A stretch of DNA of 64,000 nt from Arcanobacterium pinnipediorum (GCF_023973165.1 NZ_CP099547.1:1860001-1924000); one strand, 5' to 3'. Shown: positions 7,480 to 17,415, counted from the stretch's first letter. Numbers and translations are program-made. The notes: generated by a model not told the origin, from the letters alone.

Positions 7480-10369
7480 CTCTTCCCCGCATACGCGGGG
7501 GTATTTCCAGCCGTTCGGTAATCCCTCGACGTTTGACCCTCTCTTCCCCGCATACGCGGGGGTATTTCCAGAATGATTAATTACTCTACTGTTACACTAA
7601 TCTCTTCCCCGCATACGCGGGGGTATTTCCGCTGTGCTTGCTCAGCAGTATTGCGAATGGCACTCTTCCCCGCATACGCGGGGGTATTTCCTAATCCACT
7701 ATCTGAATTTAAGATGGCAAACACTCTTCCCCGCATACGCGGGGGTATTTCCGATATTCCGAGTTTGGAAGAAATGAGCGGACTCTCTTCCCCGCATACG
7801 CGGGGGTATTTCCGGCTCATTGGCCACTCTCATCGCTCATGCGTTCTCTTCCCCGCATACGCGGGGGTATTTCCCATTGTCCTACTCCAAGGGTGATAGG
7901 ATCATTCTCTTCCCCGCATACGCGGGGGTATTTCCATCGGTTCCTTGCCGTTTAACATTGCGGTGAGCTCTTCCCCGCATACGCGGGGGTATTTCCATGG
8001 ATCTCGTCTGTTACCAATTTGTTGATAACTCTTCCCCGCATACGCGGGGGTATTTCCAACCTGCCGGAAATCATCACCCTTATAAATCTCTCTTCCCCGC
8101 ATACGCGGGGGTATTTCCATAGTGGAGTTTTCCGTCCCACGTAAGCTCAACTCTTCCCCGCATACGCGGGGGTATTTCCGGTCAGAATCAACAAAATGCG
8201 CACACACAAAACTCTTCCCCGCATACGCGGGGGTATTTCCAAGGATTGGAATTATTCCACTGAAGTATTCCCCTCTTCCCCGCATACGCGGGGGTATTTC
8301 CTGTGCATCGGAATGGCTCGGAGTATTCACCTGCTCTTCCCCGCATACGCGGGGGTATTTCCACTGGCGCCTCGTCAGCTGTGTTGGGGATTTCCTCTTC
8401 CCCGCATACGCGGGGGTATTTCCGAGTTTCCATGAGCGCTGATCCGCCGATTCCTCTCTTCCCCGCATACGCGGGGGTATTTCCCAAGATCATTGATAGG
8501 TAGCGACCCGAGCCAACTCTTCCCCGCATACGCGGGGGTATTTCCGTCCACCAAAGGTGTCCAATCCAAGCCCGCCACTCTTCCCCGCATACGCGGGGGT
8601 ATTTCCTCCGTGAGGTGCTCCTTCTTTTCCCCATCGACCTCTTCCCCGCATACGCGGGGGTATTTCCATCAAATCCTAGACTTTTTGCGGTGTTTGCGTC
8701 TCTTCCCCGCATACGCGGGGGTATTTCCCTGAGAGATTCTGCAGTATCGTTAGTAGGCTGCTCTTCCCCGCATACGCGGGGGTATTTCCCTGGTGAACGT
8801 GGCCCCGGTGGTGTGCCTAAACTCTTCCCCGCATACGCGGGGGTATTTCCAAAGGTTACATTAGCTAATGTTGAGTGGGATACTCTTCCCCGCATACGCG
8901 GGGGTATTTCCAGGTAATCGGCTGGAAAGAATACGGCTCAGCACTCTTCCCCGCATACGCGGGGGTATTTCCTGCATCAACGGTAGAACCACCGAAGCCA
9001 GCAGCTCTTCCCCGCATACGCGGGGGTATTTCCAGCGGTGATGAGGATAACGGTAAGGCTCCAGCCTCTTCCCCGCATACGCGGGGGTATTTCCCAAGGA
9101 AAAGCCCCATTAGGTAGGCTGAATACCTCTTCCCCGCATACGCGGGGGTATTTCCCTTAATCCCGGAGTCCCTCTGGAACCTCTGAACTCTTCCCCGCAT
9201 ACGCGGGGGTATTTCCGAATAAGAATCGCGATTGTGGCTACGACGATCCTCTTCCCCGCATACGCGGGGGTATTTCCGTAAATAGCCTCAGTAAATTCAC
9301 CCTCACACTCTCTTCCCCGCATACGCGGGGGTATTTCCTGTGAGGAATTTTCTGCCGTATTCCTCAAACGCTCTTCCCCGCATACGCGGGGGTATTTCCA
9401 CGCATCTGCGCATCATAACTCGACCCTCCATCTCTTCCCCGCATACGCGGGGGTATTTCCATCATGCTTGATGTAACGTATTTCATCATCGGCTCTTCCC
9501 CGCATACGCGGGGGTATTTCCATTAGCTAATGTAACCTTTGTCCCGGCTACCCCTCTTCCCCGCATACGCGGGGGTATTTCCACGTTATTCAGTGGTCTG
9601 TGTCACATCGAAGACTCTTCCCCGCATACGCGGGGGTATTTCCCTTCTAGCCCTATATAGTCCCGTTTTTATCAACTCTTCCCCGCATACGCGGGGGTAT
9701 TTCCAAGGTGAGTTTCTGGCATAAAGAAGAGGCTATCTCTTCCCCGCATACGCGGGGGTATTTCGTTGATGGAGGTAAGCAGGAGCACCTTACGGAGCTC
9801 TTCCCCGCATACGCGGGGGTATTTCCATGGTATAGATCGGAAAATGAGGGGTACTATACTCTTCCCCGCATACGCGGGGGTATTTCCGACTGTGTGGCCG
9901 AGTATCTGGGCTACTCCGTCTCTTCCCCGCATACGCGGGGGTATTTCCGGCAGTAATGAAATAGAAAAATACATTACCCGCTCTTCCCCGCATACGCGGG
10001 GGTATTTCCTAACACCATCGTCAGTTACACCGCTGGTGTCTCTCTTCCCCGCATACGCGGGGGTATTTCCTGGGCTTGGTCCTATCTTGGGTGGATTTGC
10101 CGCTCTTCCCCGCATACGCGGGGGTATTTCCACGTAGCCAGTGCCCTCGGTGGCCTTGATAAACTCTTCCCCGCATACGCGGGGGTATTTCCGATGCCCC
10201 CGGGCACTCTCTTAGGTACTAATTCTCTTCCCCGCATACGCGGGGGTATTTCCTATCTAGCGATATTGATTCAGAAATACGTCTACTCTTCCCCGCATAC
10301 GCGGGGGTATTTCCGATTTGCGGGAATGTTCGCGGGGTTTTCCTGTGCTCTTCCCCGCATACGCGGGGG
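7480..10369 (+). CRISPR. CRISPR array 1: 48 repeats, 47 spacers, type I-E
   Basis: The repeat is 29 nt, starting CTCTTCCCCGCATACGCG and ending GGGGGTATTTCC, with a CCCCGC/GCGGGG hairpin; period is 61 (32-nt spacers; the last spacer is 33). Repeat starts counted at 7480, 7541, 7602 ... 10286, 10348. The last repeat is cut after 22 nt by an IS element at 10370. Repeats are almost invariant; the repeat at 9737 ends in G instead of C. crRNA direction is plus, judged from the 3' handle GTATTTCC and the cas2-proximal position. Spacers 23 (8851-8882) and 34 (9522-9553) overlap by 19 nt on opposite strands. ORFs read through the array are artefacts of the 61-nt period. Confidence 0.98.
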
Positions 10370-10419
10370 TGAAGTGCCCCAGGTTTTGTTCCGTTTGAGT
10401 AGATGGGATAATCTGGACT

Positions 10420-10738
10420 ATGCCAAAGAAATTTGATCAGGATGCGAAGGATCGCGTCGTCCGCTTGGTAGAAGACCGTATTGTGGCGGAGAATGTTTCC
10501 TTGCAAGAAGCGTGCAAGATTGTGGCACCGAAACTAGGTGTTTCTTGGCACACTGCTCGGCAATGGACTCAGGTAGCTCGTCGTGAAGGACGCGTTCTTG
10601 AACGCTTGCCGGAGGACTTGGAAGTCGAAAATGCGCGGCTACGTTAGTGAAAACCCCGAGCTTCGCGATACTAATGAGTTCAGATAAGCAACGTCGGCTT
10701 TTTTCGCGTCGGAACTCGACCCGAAACGTCGGAAATGA
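10420..10738 (+). pseudogene. IS3-family orfA (HTH protein), frameshifted copy
   Basis: The frame opens MPKKFDQDAKDRVVRLVEDR and encodes the helix-turn-helix SLQEACKIVAPKLGVSWHTARQW that binds IS ends. Compared with the copy at 33802-34119 it has a 1-nt insertion near 10644 (cgttagtg against cgccgtg) that creates a stop after NARLR, and further clustered changes in the next 50 bp. The leucine-zipper end is therefore lost. The original frame would end in the ATGA overlap with orfB at 10735-10738. Confidence 0.85.
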
Positions 10739-11657
10739 TTCGGTTCATTGATGAGTATCGAAATCGTTTCTCTACTCAGTTCATCTGCAAGACGTTAAAC
10801 ACTCACCGTGTTGGTGGTTTCATCACTTCTCGTGGCTATCGTCAATCACAATCCCGTGGCGTGATTACTCGTAGCCTGCGTGATGCTGCTGCCGATAGTG
10901 CATATCGTTGAGGTTCATGAAAGTAACTACAATGTCTACGGGATTCGTAAGATGTGGCACGCGTTGCGCCATGAGGGGATCGATATTGGTCGTGAGCAAA
11001 CCGCTCGTTTGATGCGCCTTGCTGGAGTTAGTGGTAAAGGTAAGGGCCGCTTGCCTGTGACAACTCGCAAACCTCGGGGGCTAGATACTCGCCCGGACTT
11101 GGTGAAACGTGAATTTCGAGCTCCGAGGCCGAATCGGTTGTGGGTGGGGTGACATTACCTATGTCCGTACCCGTAAGGGGTTTGTCTACACCGCTTTTGT
11201 GACCGATGTGTTCTCCCGACGGATTGTCGGGTGGGCGCTAGTCGGTTCAATGCGAACTGAAGCGTTGCCGTTGCAGGCGCTCAATCAGGCGATCGTATGT
11301 GCGAAGAAAACAACTGGGCTGATTCACCATTCAGACCACGGCTCGCAGTATGTGTCCATTGTTTACAATGAGCGTCTTGCCGAGCATGGGATTACTGCCT
11401 CGACAGGGACGGTTGGCGATTCCTATGACAATGCTTTGGCTGAGAACGTCAACGGTTCTTACAAGAATGAGCTGATTCATAGGCGGTCATGGGCGGACGT
11501 GGTTGACGTAGAAATCGCGACGTTTGAATGGGTTTCGTGGTGGAACGAGTCACGACTTCACCAGAGCTTGGGCTACCGTACACCGGCTGAGGTTGAACAG
11601 GAGTTTTGGAACGGCAACACCGGCCATGAAATAATAGAAATCAAGGCACGTGCCTAG
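10735..11657 (+). pseudogene. IS3-family orfB transposase (DDE), frameshifted
   Basis: Pieces of a normal orfB are in three frames: MIRFIDEYRNRFS.. from 10735, then LLPIVHIVEVHESNYNVYGIRKMWHALRHEG, then DITYVRTRKGFVYTAFVTDVFSRRIVGW with HHSDHGSQYVS and the C-terminal NALAENVNGSYKNEL. The last parts are the rve integrase core with its DDE residues. Shifts lie near 10890 and in the G-run near 11148. Exactly the same two shifts occur in copy 2, so they pre-date the duplication. A functional transposase from this copy is unlikely unless recoding occurs. Confidence 0.85.
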
Positions 11658-11679
11658 GAACAAAACCCGGGGCACTTCA

Positions 11680-11775
11680 CATCCGTACACACTCAACACG
11701 CAACCACCACATACACCACACCAGCAACCGCGAATTATCCACACTAAAACGACCAAAACGATCAGGGTTCGACAT
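11680..11775 (-). pseudogene. N-terminal fragment of the ~404-residue membrane protein family
   Basis: From ATG 11775, 32 codons read MSNPDRFGRF SVDNSRLLVW and continue VWCMWWLRVECVRM up to the IS boundary, nearly identical to the start of the gene at 36583. The rest is missing. It sits directly downstream (minus strand) of the 226-residue gene, as in the intact pair at 35874-37766, and its matching C-terminal part adjoins the other IS copy at 34170. Confidence 0.85.
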
Positions 11776-11813
11776 ATTCATCCTTCTGGTTTTTAGTACT
11801 ACACGCTAACGTG

Positions 11814-12494
11814 TTAGTTCTCGTAGTGGGTGGGTGGCTCGGTTAACGAGTTCAGATAGGCGAGAGCTTGCGGGTTGTTAGCGTAAAACTCTTTATGCTC
11901 AGCGTAAATCCTTTCCGCGAAACCGTTACGCGTTATTTGAGCATTTTCTTCGCATTCAGGATCGTCAATAGGGCACCTGAGTAGTTCAAACCTGCGGTGT
12001 TGGAGTTCTTCTAACAACCGTAAATACACCAGCGAGTAATCGAATCGATTATAGTCAATATTGACCATCTTCCGACCCGCATACAGCTTATACCGGTTAA
12101 AGCCATAACCAATCTTGGTCACCTCATCAAACCGAACCTCACGGTAAAACAAGAACCCAAACTTCGTCCATACCTTATCGTGATCCACCCCAAACCGGCG
12201 CACTAACCCATAAATAAGAAAGAAAGCCGGTAATGCTAGCACGATAATAGGTACAAAAATCCATTTAATTATATCTGCTGGATGTTCAACCACCTTTATT
12301 GCATCCGAGATAATGAGCCATATAATTCCGAGGCAAATAGACCCAAAAACAGGTACGAATATTTTTGCTTGGGAAAACACGCGTGCCTCGGCAGGGTCTT
12401 TACTCATCTTCCGTAACGCGCGCTGCATGCTAGCACTCGCAGCCCCCGTGCTAAACGCCAGCCCCTCACCAAACTTCGCCGGTTCAATCACCAT
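11814..12494 (-). CDS. Two-helix membrane protein with PH-like domain (immunity-like family A)
   Basis: I choose ATG 12494 (226 residues, MVIEPAKFGEGLAFS) because AAAGGCTG precedes it; the longer frame to 12575 lacks a ribosome site. Two hydrophobic segments (IFVPVFGSICLGIIWLII and IFVPIIVLALPAFFLIYGLV, about residues 65-130) precede a soluble domain resembling bacterial PH domains (KVWTKFGFLFYREVRFDEVTKIGYGFNRYKLYAGRK). It is a paralogue of 35874-36545 and of the remnant at 42769-43004; all end NNPQALAYLNSLTEPP. Function unknown. Its pairing with family B and an Rhs tail suggests a role as an immunity or accessory protein of polymorphic toxins, which is inference. Confidence 0.7.
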   Translation of the reverse strand: MVIEPAKFGEGLAFSTGAASASMQRALRKMSKDPAEARVFSQAKIFVPVFGSICLGIIWLIISDAIKVVEHPADIIKWIFVPIIVLALPAFFLIYGLVRRFGVDHDKVWTKFGFLFYREVRFDEVTKIGYGFNRYKLYAGRKMVNIDYNRFDYSLVYLRLLEELQHRRFELLRCPIDDPECEENAQITRNGFAERIYAEHKEFYANNPQALAYLNSLTEPPTHYEN

Positions 12495-12664
12495 TATTTC
12501 AGCCTTTCGTACACTGCCACCCGACAGATTCTCATTTATAAATATGCAGACCTTCGAAACTGTCATGCAACACATTACCCGTGTCTATTAGTCCCGAAGT
12601 TCCCCTCACCATCACAACAGCTGGCTCATAGCGCCGAAAGGTGTTCCTTGTGACGATTTGGTTC

Positions 12665-12706
12665 GTGCCGATATAACAACGAATTTGTGCCGATATATCA
12701 ACGAAT
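12665..12706. promoter_or_regulatory. Two 20-bp direct repeats upstream of surface protein gene
   Basis: GTGCCGATATAACAACGAAT (12665-12684) and GTGCCGATATATCAACGAAT (12687-12706) differ at one base and are spaced 22 bp start to start, about two helical turns, as expected for cooperative binding of a regulator. They lie about 150 bp before the start of the LPxTG protein gene within a 364-bp gap (12495-12858). No other clear feature is seen in that gap. Confidence 0.45.
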
Positions 12707-12858
12707 CAGTGAAATAGTGGCGTTAATGTTAGGTATGTCTTAGTTAAAACTATAATTTATCGTTCCTATATGTGGTTACATGATTAGGATGACCGAAATA
12801 GTCCCAATATGGATTTTCGGCTGAAAGTCGTCACCTACTAATAAAGGAATAAGAGTTA

Positions 12859-15800
12859 ATGGTGAAATTAACTTCTAAAATAGTTGCTGGATGTCTCGCG
12901 ATGAGCGTGATGTTCGGCTATCAGGTAGTTACTCCCCATCAAGCGTATGCTGAGGGTAATACTGTTACTATCACGATGGAAAAAGACGGTAAAGAAGCAA
13001 CCGTAGACTTTTCTTCTCTCGATGAGAAACTTGGTTATTCTCGCCCGACCGGCCCTGGGAACAACAACGTTTTGAATTGGCCAGGGCGCAGTGATGCTAA
13101 CTATCTACGTGATCGTCGAATCTTTTTAGGGTGGTCGCCAGAAAAGAGCTACACGGGAGCACCAGAGCAAAAAATTTATCGCGACACCGACACTATCGGA
13201 ACGGTTGTTAATGATTTGGGTACCGAAAACATTAAGCTGTACCAAACATTCCTTGATTTAACGGCGCTTCAAGATCTAGCTGTTTCAGGTCTTGCCAAGG
13301 GCAAGATTTCGATTAGTGAATCCCAAACGCCGGCGTCAGTTTTAGGTGACAAGGCGAATATCGAATCCCACGAGGGGTTTGACGATCCAGCAGCAAAAAC
13401 TCGTCAAATCACTGCTGAGTTTGATGAAAAGAATTTCGATGACGGTAATATTCCCGTTCAGTTAACGTCGTCGTTCACTTTTACCGACAATCGGGTGCCT
13501 TTCATTGTTATGGAAAACCCGCTGGGTGTTATTGCTGATGCCGAGAAGATTACCGATTTTAGCGGCAAGGAAACGAAAAATTATTCTTTCGAGGATCTTG
13601 AGCTGTCATTTGATGATCGCTTCGAGGTTGCGAGTGAAATGAATAATTTGGAGCTAACGTCAGCACTATACCGTGTGGCGGCAGTTTTGGATGAAAATTA
13701 CCAGCCATTGGAATCAACGATCGTTCGCCCGGAAAACGGTAACTTAGTTTCACGGTTCTCATTTAAGAACCCAGATAAAAAGAAGAAGTTTATTGTGCGC
13801 ACAGTCGTACGTAACTTTGGATCCAACTATGGCAACGCAAACGAAACGAATTCAAGTTCAACCATCGCTTCGGCTACCGCGCAACAGACGGTAAATATGA
13901 GCTTGACCTCTGGTGATGCTGGAAACATTTCGATTACTAAAGAAACCGCGCAAGAACTTGCCACTACTGGGCAAACAGCTAAGATAACCGGAGAAATCAA
14001 CGGATTTTTACATATTGTGAAACCGGATCTAGGGTTTTTCTTAAACTTTGTTGCCGGTCCTATTTTCACCCAACTTAATAATGAAATTAAGGCTAAGTAT
14101 GTAGCTGGTGATTTCCGAATTCCAGCATCGAACGACGTCGGAATTAAGTTTGTAGAAAACAAGACTAATCCTGATCAAGACGGCGATGGCGTTATCGACG
14201 ATGTAGATAAGTGTTCTGGTACGCCGGAAGGTGCTGAGGTTGATGGTGATGGTTGTGCGGTAGCGCCAACTGTTGGTGTTGATTCGTTTGTTATTGCGGG
14301 TGAAAAGGGTAAGGCGATTACCGAGGTTGTTATTCCGTTGATGAATCCTGGTAAGGTGTCAGGGCTGAGGTGTCTGGCAGTTGATGGTGTGCCTGCTGGT
14401 TTGAGTGTGGCTATGTCTGAAAATGGTCAGGCGTGTGTTATTTCTGGAGTGCCGAGTGTTGATACTGTGAAAGATCAGCCAGTTAGCGTGAAATTTGCTT
14501 TCCTTATGCCAGATCGTGGTCTGATTCCGGGTGATGTTACTGTTTCGGGTGTAGCTAATGTGACTCTTCGTGCTCTGGACCTGACTCCAGCACAAAAAGA
14601 AGACAAACCGGTTCTTACGGTAGTTACCGCGACTGAGCCAGTTTTTGGTGAGCCACATGTGGATGATCCATCTTCATGTAAAGTTCTTCCGTTTGTTACT
14701 GTGGGGGATGTTGAAGGTGTGTCCTATGTTGTTAAGGTTGGCGAGGATGTTCTCCAGCCTGGTCTTAATGGGAAATATGTCTACGATTATGGTCAAACAG
14801 TTGTTGTTGATGCAGTTGCGCAGCCGGGATATAAGCTTGACGGTGAAACGCATTGGTCATTTACTGCACAACTTCCACAGTTCTGCCAGGATGATGATCA
14901 CGATAAGGTGATTAACGTACTCGATCAGTGTTCTGGTACGCCGGAAGGTGCTGAGGTTGATGGTGATGGTTGTGCGGTAGCGCCAACTGTTGGTGTTGAT
15001 TCGTTTGTTATTGCGGGTGAAAAGGGTAAGGCGATTACCGAGGTTGTTATTCCGTTGATGAATCCTGGTAAGGTGTCAGGGCTGAGGTGTCTGGCAGTTG
15101 ATGGTGTGCCTGCTGGTTTGAGTGTGGCTATGTCTGAAAATGGTCAGGCGTGTGTTATTTCTGGAGTGCCGAGTGTTGATACTGTGAAAGATCAGCCAGT
15201 TAGCGTGAAATTTGCTTTCCTTATGCCAGATCGTGCTCTGGTTCCAGGTAACATCACTGTTCCGGGTGTAGCTAATGTGACTCTTCGTGCTCTGGACCTG
15301 ACTCCAGCACAAAAAGAAGACAAACCGGTTCTTACGTCCGTTACCGCGAATGAGCCAGTCTTTGGTGAGCCACATGTGGATGATCCATCTTCATGTAAAG
15401 TTCTTCCGTTTGTTACTGTGAAGGATACTGAAGGTGTGTCCTATGTTGTTAAGGTTGGCGAGGATGTTCTCCAGCCTGGTCTTAATGGGAAATATGTCTA
15501 CGATTATGGTCAAACAGTTGTTGTTGATGCAGTTGCGCAGCCGGGATATGAGCTTGACGGTGAAACGCATTGGTCATTTACTGCACAACTTCCACAGTTC
15601 TGCCAAGATGATGATCTCGACAAGGTGATTAACGTACTCGATCAGTGTTCTGGTACGCCGGAAGGTGCTGAGGTTGATGGTGATGGTTGTGCGGTAGCGC
15701 CTAGTGTTGGCCAGATCCCAGCGATTACCGGCACGGTTGGTAGTGCGATTGATGCTATCTCTATCCCAGTAATGAATGAAGGGAAGAATACTGGACTGCA

Positions 15801-17415
15801 GTGTACTTCAGATTCATTGCCGGCTGGATTATCTGTGGCACTAAATGCTGCCGGTGATGCATGTGTAGTAACCGGTATGCCAGTGACGGCTGTGGGCAAT
15901 CAGCCTGTGAATATCACTATTTCCTACCAGCGCCCGGATGGAGATCAAACTCAAGATCGTCTCATTGTGGAAACTGTAGCTACGATCAATGAGCAAGTTA
16001 TTCCACCGCGCTGGAACGATACAGGTGAGGTTGTTCCAGGTGGGACTATTGTTTTTGAAAATCTTGGTGGCCCAACTCTGCCAGGCGTTCGTGCTATCGG
16101 CATTTCTGGTCCTATCGAATCGGCACAGCTAGGTCAAAATGGTGAAGTTACGATTCAAGCGAATGCAGAAGCGACCGCAGGCGAGACGATCATCGTCCAC
16201 ATCGTCGATGGTCAGCAAGCCTTGATTGACACGATCACAGTTACGATACTCAAGCCAGCTGATCCGGTTCTTACGGTAGTTACCGCGACTGAGCCAGTTT
16301 TTGGTGAGCCGCATGTGGATGATCTATCTTCATGTAAAGTTCTTCCGTTTGTTACTGTGAAGGATACTGAAGGTGTGTCCTATGTTGTGAAGGTTGGCGA
16401 GGATGTTCTCCAGCCTGGTCTTAATGGGAAATATGTCTACGATTATGGTCAAACAGTTGTTGTTGATGCAGTTGCGCAGCCGGGATATGAGCTTGACGGT
16501 GAAACGCATTGGTCATTTACTGCACAACTTCCACAGTTCTGCCAGGATGATGATCTCGACAAGGTGATTAACGTACTCGATCGGTGTTCTGGTACGCCGG
16601 AAGGTGCTGAGGTTGATGGTGATGGTTGTGCGGTAGCGCCAACTGTTGGTGTTGATTCGTTTGTTATTGCGGGTGAAAAGGGTAAGGCGATTACCGAGGT
16701 TGTTATTCCGTTGATGAATCCTGGTAAGGTGTCAGGGCTGAGGTGTCTGGCAGTTGATGGTGTGCCTGCTGGTTTGAGTGTGGCTATGTCTGAAAATGGT
16801 CAGGCGTGTGTTATTTCTGGAGTGCCGAGTGTTGATACTGTGAAAGATCAGCCAGTTAGCGTGAAATTTGCTTTCCTTATGCCAGATCGTGCTCTGGTTC
16901 CAGGTAACATCACTGTTCCGGGTGTAGCTAATGTGACTCTTCGTGCTCTGGACCTGACTCCAGCACAAAAAGAAGACAAACCTAAGCCTGAGGATAAGCC
17001 TGAGGATAAGCCTGGTGACAAGCCTGAGGATAAGCCTGGCGACAAACCTGGTGAGAAGCCTGGTGACAAGCCTGGTGAGAAGCCCGGCGAGAAGCCCGGC
17101 GAGAAGCCCGGCGAGAAGCCTGAGGATAAGCCCGGCGAGAAGCCCGGCGATAAGCCCGGCGACAAACCTGGTGAGAAGCCTGGTGACAAGCCAGATGTTA
17201 AGCCAGATGTTAAGCCAGATGTTAAGCCCGAATCTGATGTTGTGAACAAAGAAAACACGACACACAAACAGGTGACAGATCAGCACCAAACTTCGGCATC
17301 GGACAGTCAATTAGCAAAGACTGGAGATAACAGCCTAGTTGCGATTGTATTAGCAACACTATTGGCTCTGATGGGTAGCCTAGCAATTCTGGGTGGACGA
17401 AAGTTCACAAAGTAA
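12859..17415 (+). CDS. Large modular cell-wall-anchored surface protein (LPxTG type)
   Basis: 1518 residues from ATG 12859 with AAAGGA ten nt upstream. A signal peptide (SKIVAGCLAMSVMFGYQVV..QAYA) leads to a unique N-terminal region (about 35-435). Four thrombospondin-type-3-like motifs follow (D-D-GD-VIDDVDKCSGTPEGAEVDGDGC), each joined to a putative Ig-like domain (LPAGLSVA.. VISGVP), interleaved with three copies of an LTVVTATEPVFGEPHVDD module. Residues about 1374-1457 are a low-complexity PGEKPGDKPE wall-spanning stretch. The end is a sorting signal with LAKTG, a hydrophobic helix and GGRKFTK. Likely an adhesin exposed on the wall. Repeats are nearly identical in DNA, which favours recombination. 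It shares modules with the protein at 61520. Confidence 0.85.
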   Translation: MVKLTSKIVAGCLAMSVMFGYQVVTPHQAYAEGNTVTITMEKDGKEATVDFSSLDEKLGYSRPTGPGNNNVLNWPGRSDANYLRDRRIFLGWSPEKSYTGAPEQKIYRDTDTIGTVVNDLGTENIKLYQTFLDLTALQDLAVSGLAKGKISISESQTPASVLGDKANIESHEGFDDPAAKTRQITAEFDEKNFDDGNIPVQLTSSFTFTDNRVPFIVMENPLGVIADAEKITDFSGKETKNYSFEDLELSFDDRFEVASEMNNLELTSALYRVAAVLDENYQPLESTIVRPENGNLVSRFSFKNPDKKKKFIVRTVVRNFGSNYGNANETNSSSTIASATAQQTVNMSLTSGDAGNISITKETAQELATTGQTAKITGEINGFLHIVKPDLGFFLNFVAGPIFTQLNNEIKAKYVAGDFRIPASNDVGIKFVENKTNPDQDGDGVIDDVDKCSGTPEGAEVDGDGCAVAPTVGVDSFVIAGEKGKAITEVVIPLMNPGKVSGLRCLAVDGVPAGLSVAMSENGQACVISGVPSVDTVKDQPVSVKFAFLMPDRGLIPGDVTVSGVANVTLRALDLTPAQKEDKPVLTVVTATEPVFGEPHVDDPSSCKVLPFVTVGDVEGVSYVVKVGEDVLQPGLNGKYVYDYGQTVVVDAVAQPGYKLDGETHWSFTAQLPQFCQDDDHDKVINVLDQCSGTPEGAEVDGDGCAVAPTVGVDSFVIAGEKGKAITEVVIPLMNPGKVSGLRCLAVDGVPAGLSVAMSENGQACVISGVPSVDTVKDQPVSVKFAFLMPDRALVPGNITVPGVANVTLRALDLTPAQKEDKPVLTSVTANEPVFGEPHVDDPSSCKVLPFVTVKDTEGVSYVVKVGEDVLQPGLNGKYVYDYGQTVVVDAVAQPGYELDGETHWSFTAQLPQFCQDDDLDKVINVLDQCSGTPEGAEVDGDGCAVAPSVGQIPAITGTVGSAIDAISIPVMNEGKNTGLQCTSDSLPAGLSVALNAAGDACVVTGMPVTAVGNQPVNITISYQRPDGDQTQDRLIVETVATINEQVIPPRWNDTGEVVPGGTIVFENLGGPTLPGVRAIGISGPIESAQLGQNGEVTIQANAEATAGETIIVHIVDGQQALIDTITVTILKPADPVLTVVTATEPVFGEPHVDDLSSCKVLPFVTVKDTEGVSYVVKVGEDVLQPGLNGKYVYDYGQTVVVDAVAQPGYELDGETHWSFTAQLPQFCQDDDLDKVINVLDRCSGTPEGAEVDGDGCAVAPTVGVDSFVIAGEKGKAITEVVIPLMNPGKVSGLRCLAVDGVPAGLSVAMSENGQACVISGVPSVDTVKDQPVSVKFAFLMPDRALVPGNITVPGVANVTLRALDLTPAQKEDKPKPEDKPEDKPGDKPEDKPGDKPGEKPGDKPGEKPGEKPGEKPGEKPEDKPGEKPGDKPGDKPGEKPGDKPDVKPDVKPDVKPESDVVNKENTTHKQVTDQHQTSASDSQLAKTGDNSLVAIVLATLLALMGSLAILGGRKFTK

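Larger units (their letters stand above)
10370..11679 (+). mobile_element. IS3-family element, copy 1 (degenerate)
   Basis: 1310 bp, bounded by TGAAGTGCCCC on the left and GGGGCACTTCA on the right (terminal inverted repeats extending imperfectly through GGTTTTGTTCC). It carries orfA and orfB of the IS3 type. It sits inside the last repeat of array 1. Flanks are GGG (left) and CAT (right), so no target duplication is visible. A nearly identical inverted copy lies at 32861-34169. This copy has extra damage in orfA, so it is probably inactive. Confidence 0.92.

Noticed and set aside
7573..10506. Many overlapping ORFs of 60-250 codons with repeated PHTRGYF, PAYAGVF, PRIRGGI and PPRMRGR peptides
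   Set aside because: They are translations of the CRISPR repeat in all frames; the 61-nt period gives a repeated peptide with shifting frames. No ribosome sites.
16732..17310. Minus-strand ORF of 192 codons opposite the surface-protein gene
   Set aside because: Shadow of the repetitive PGEKPGDKPE region (LAGLLAGL-type low complexity); no ribosome site or family.
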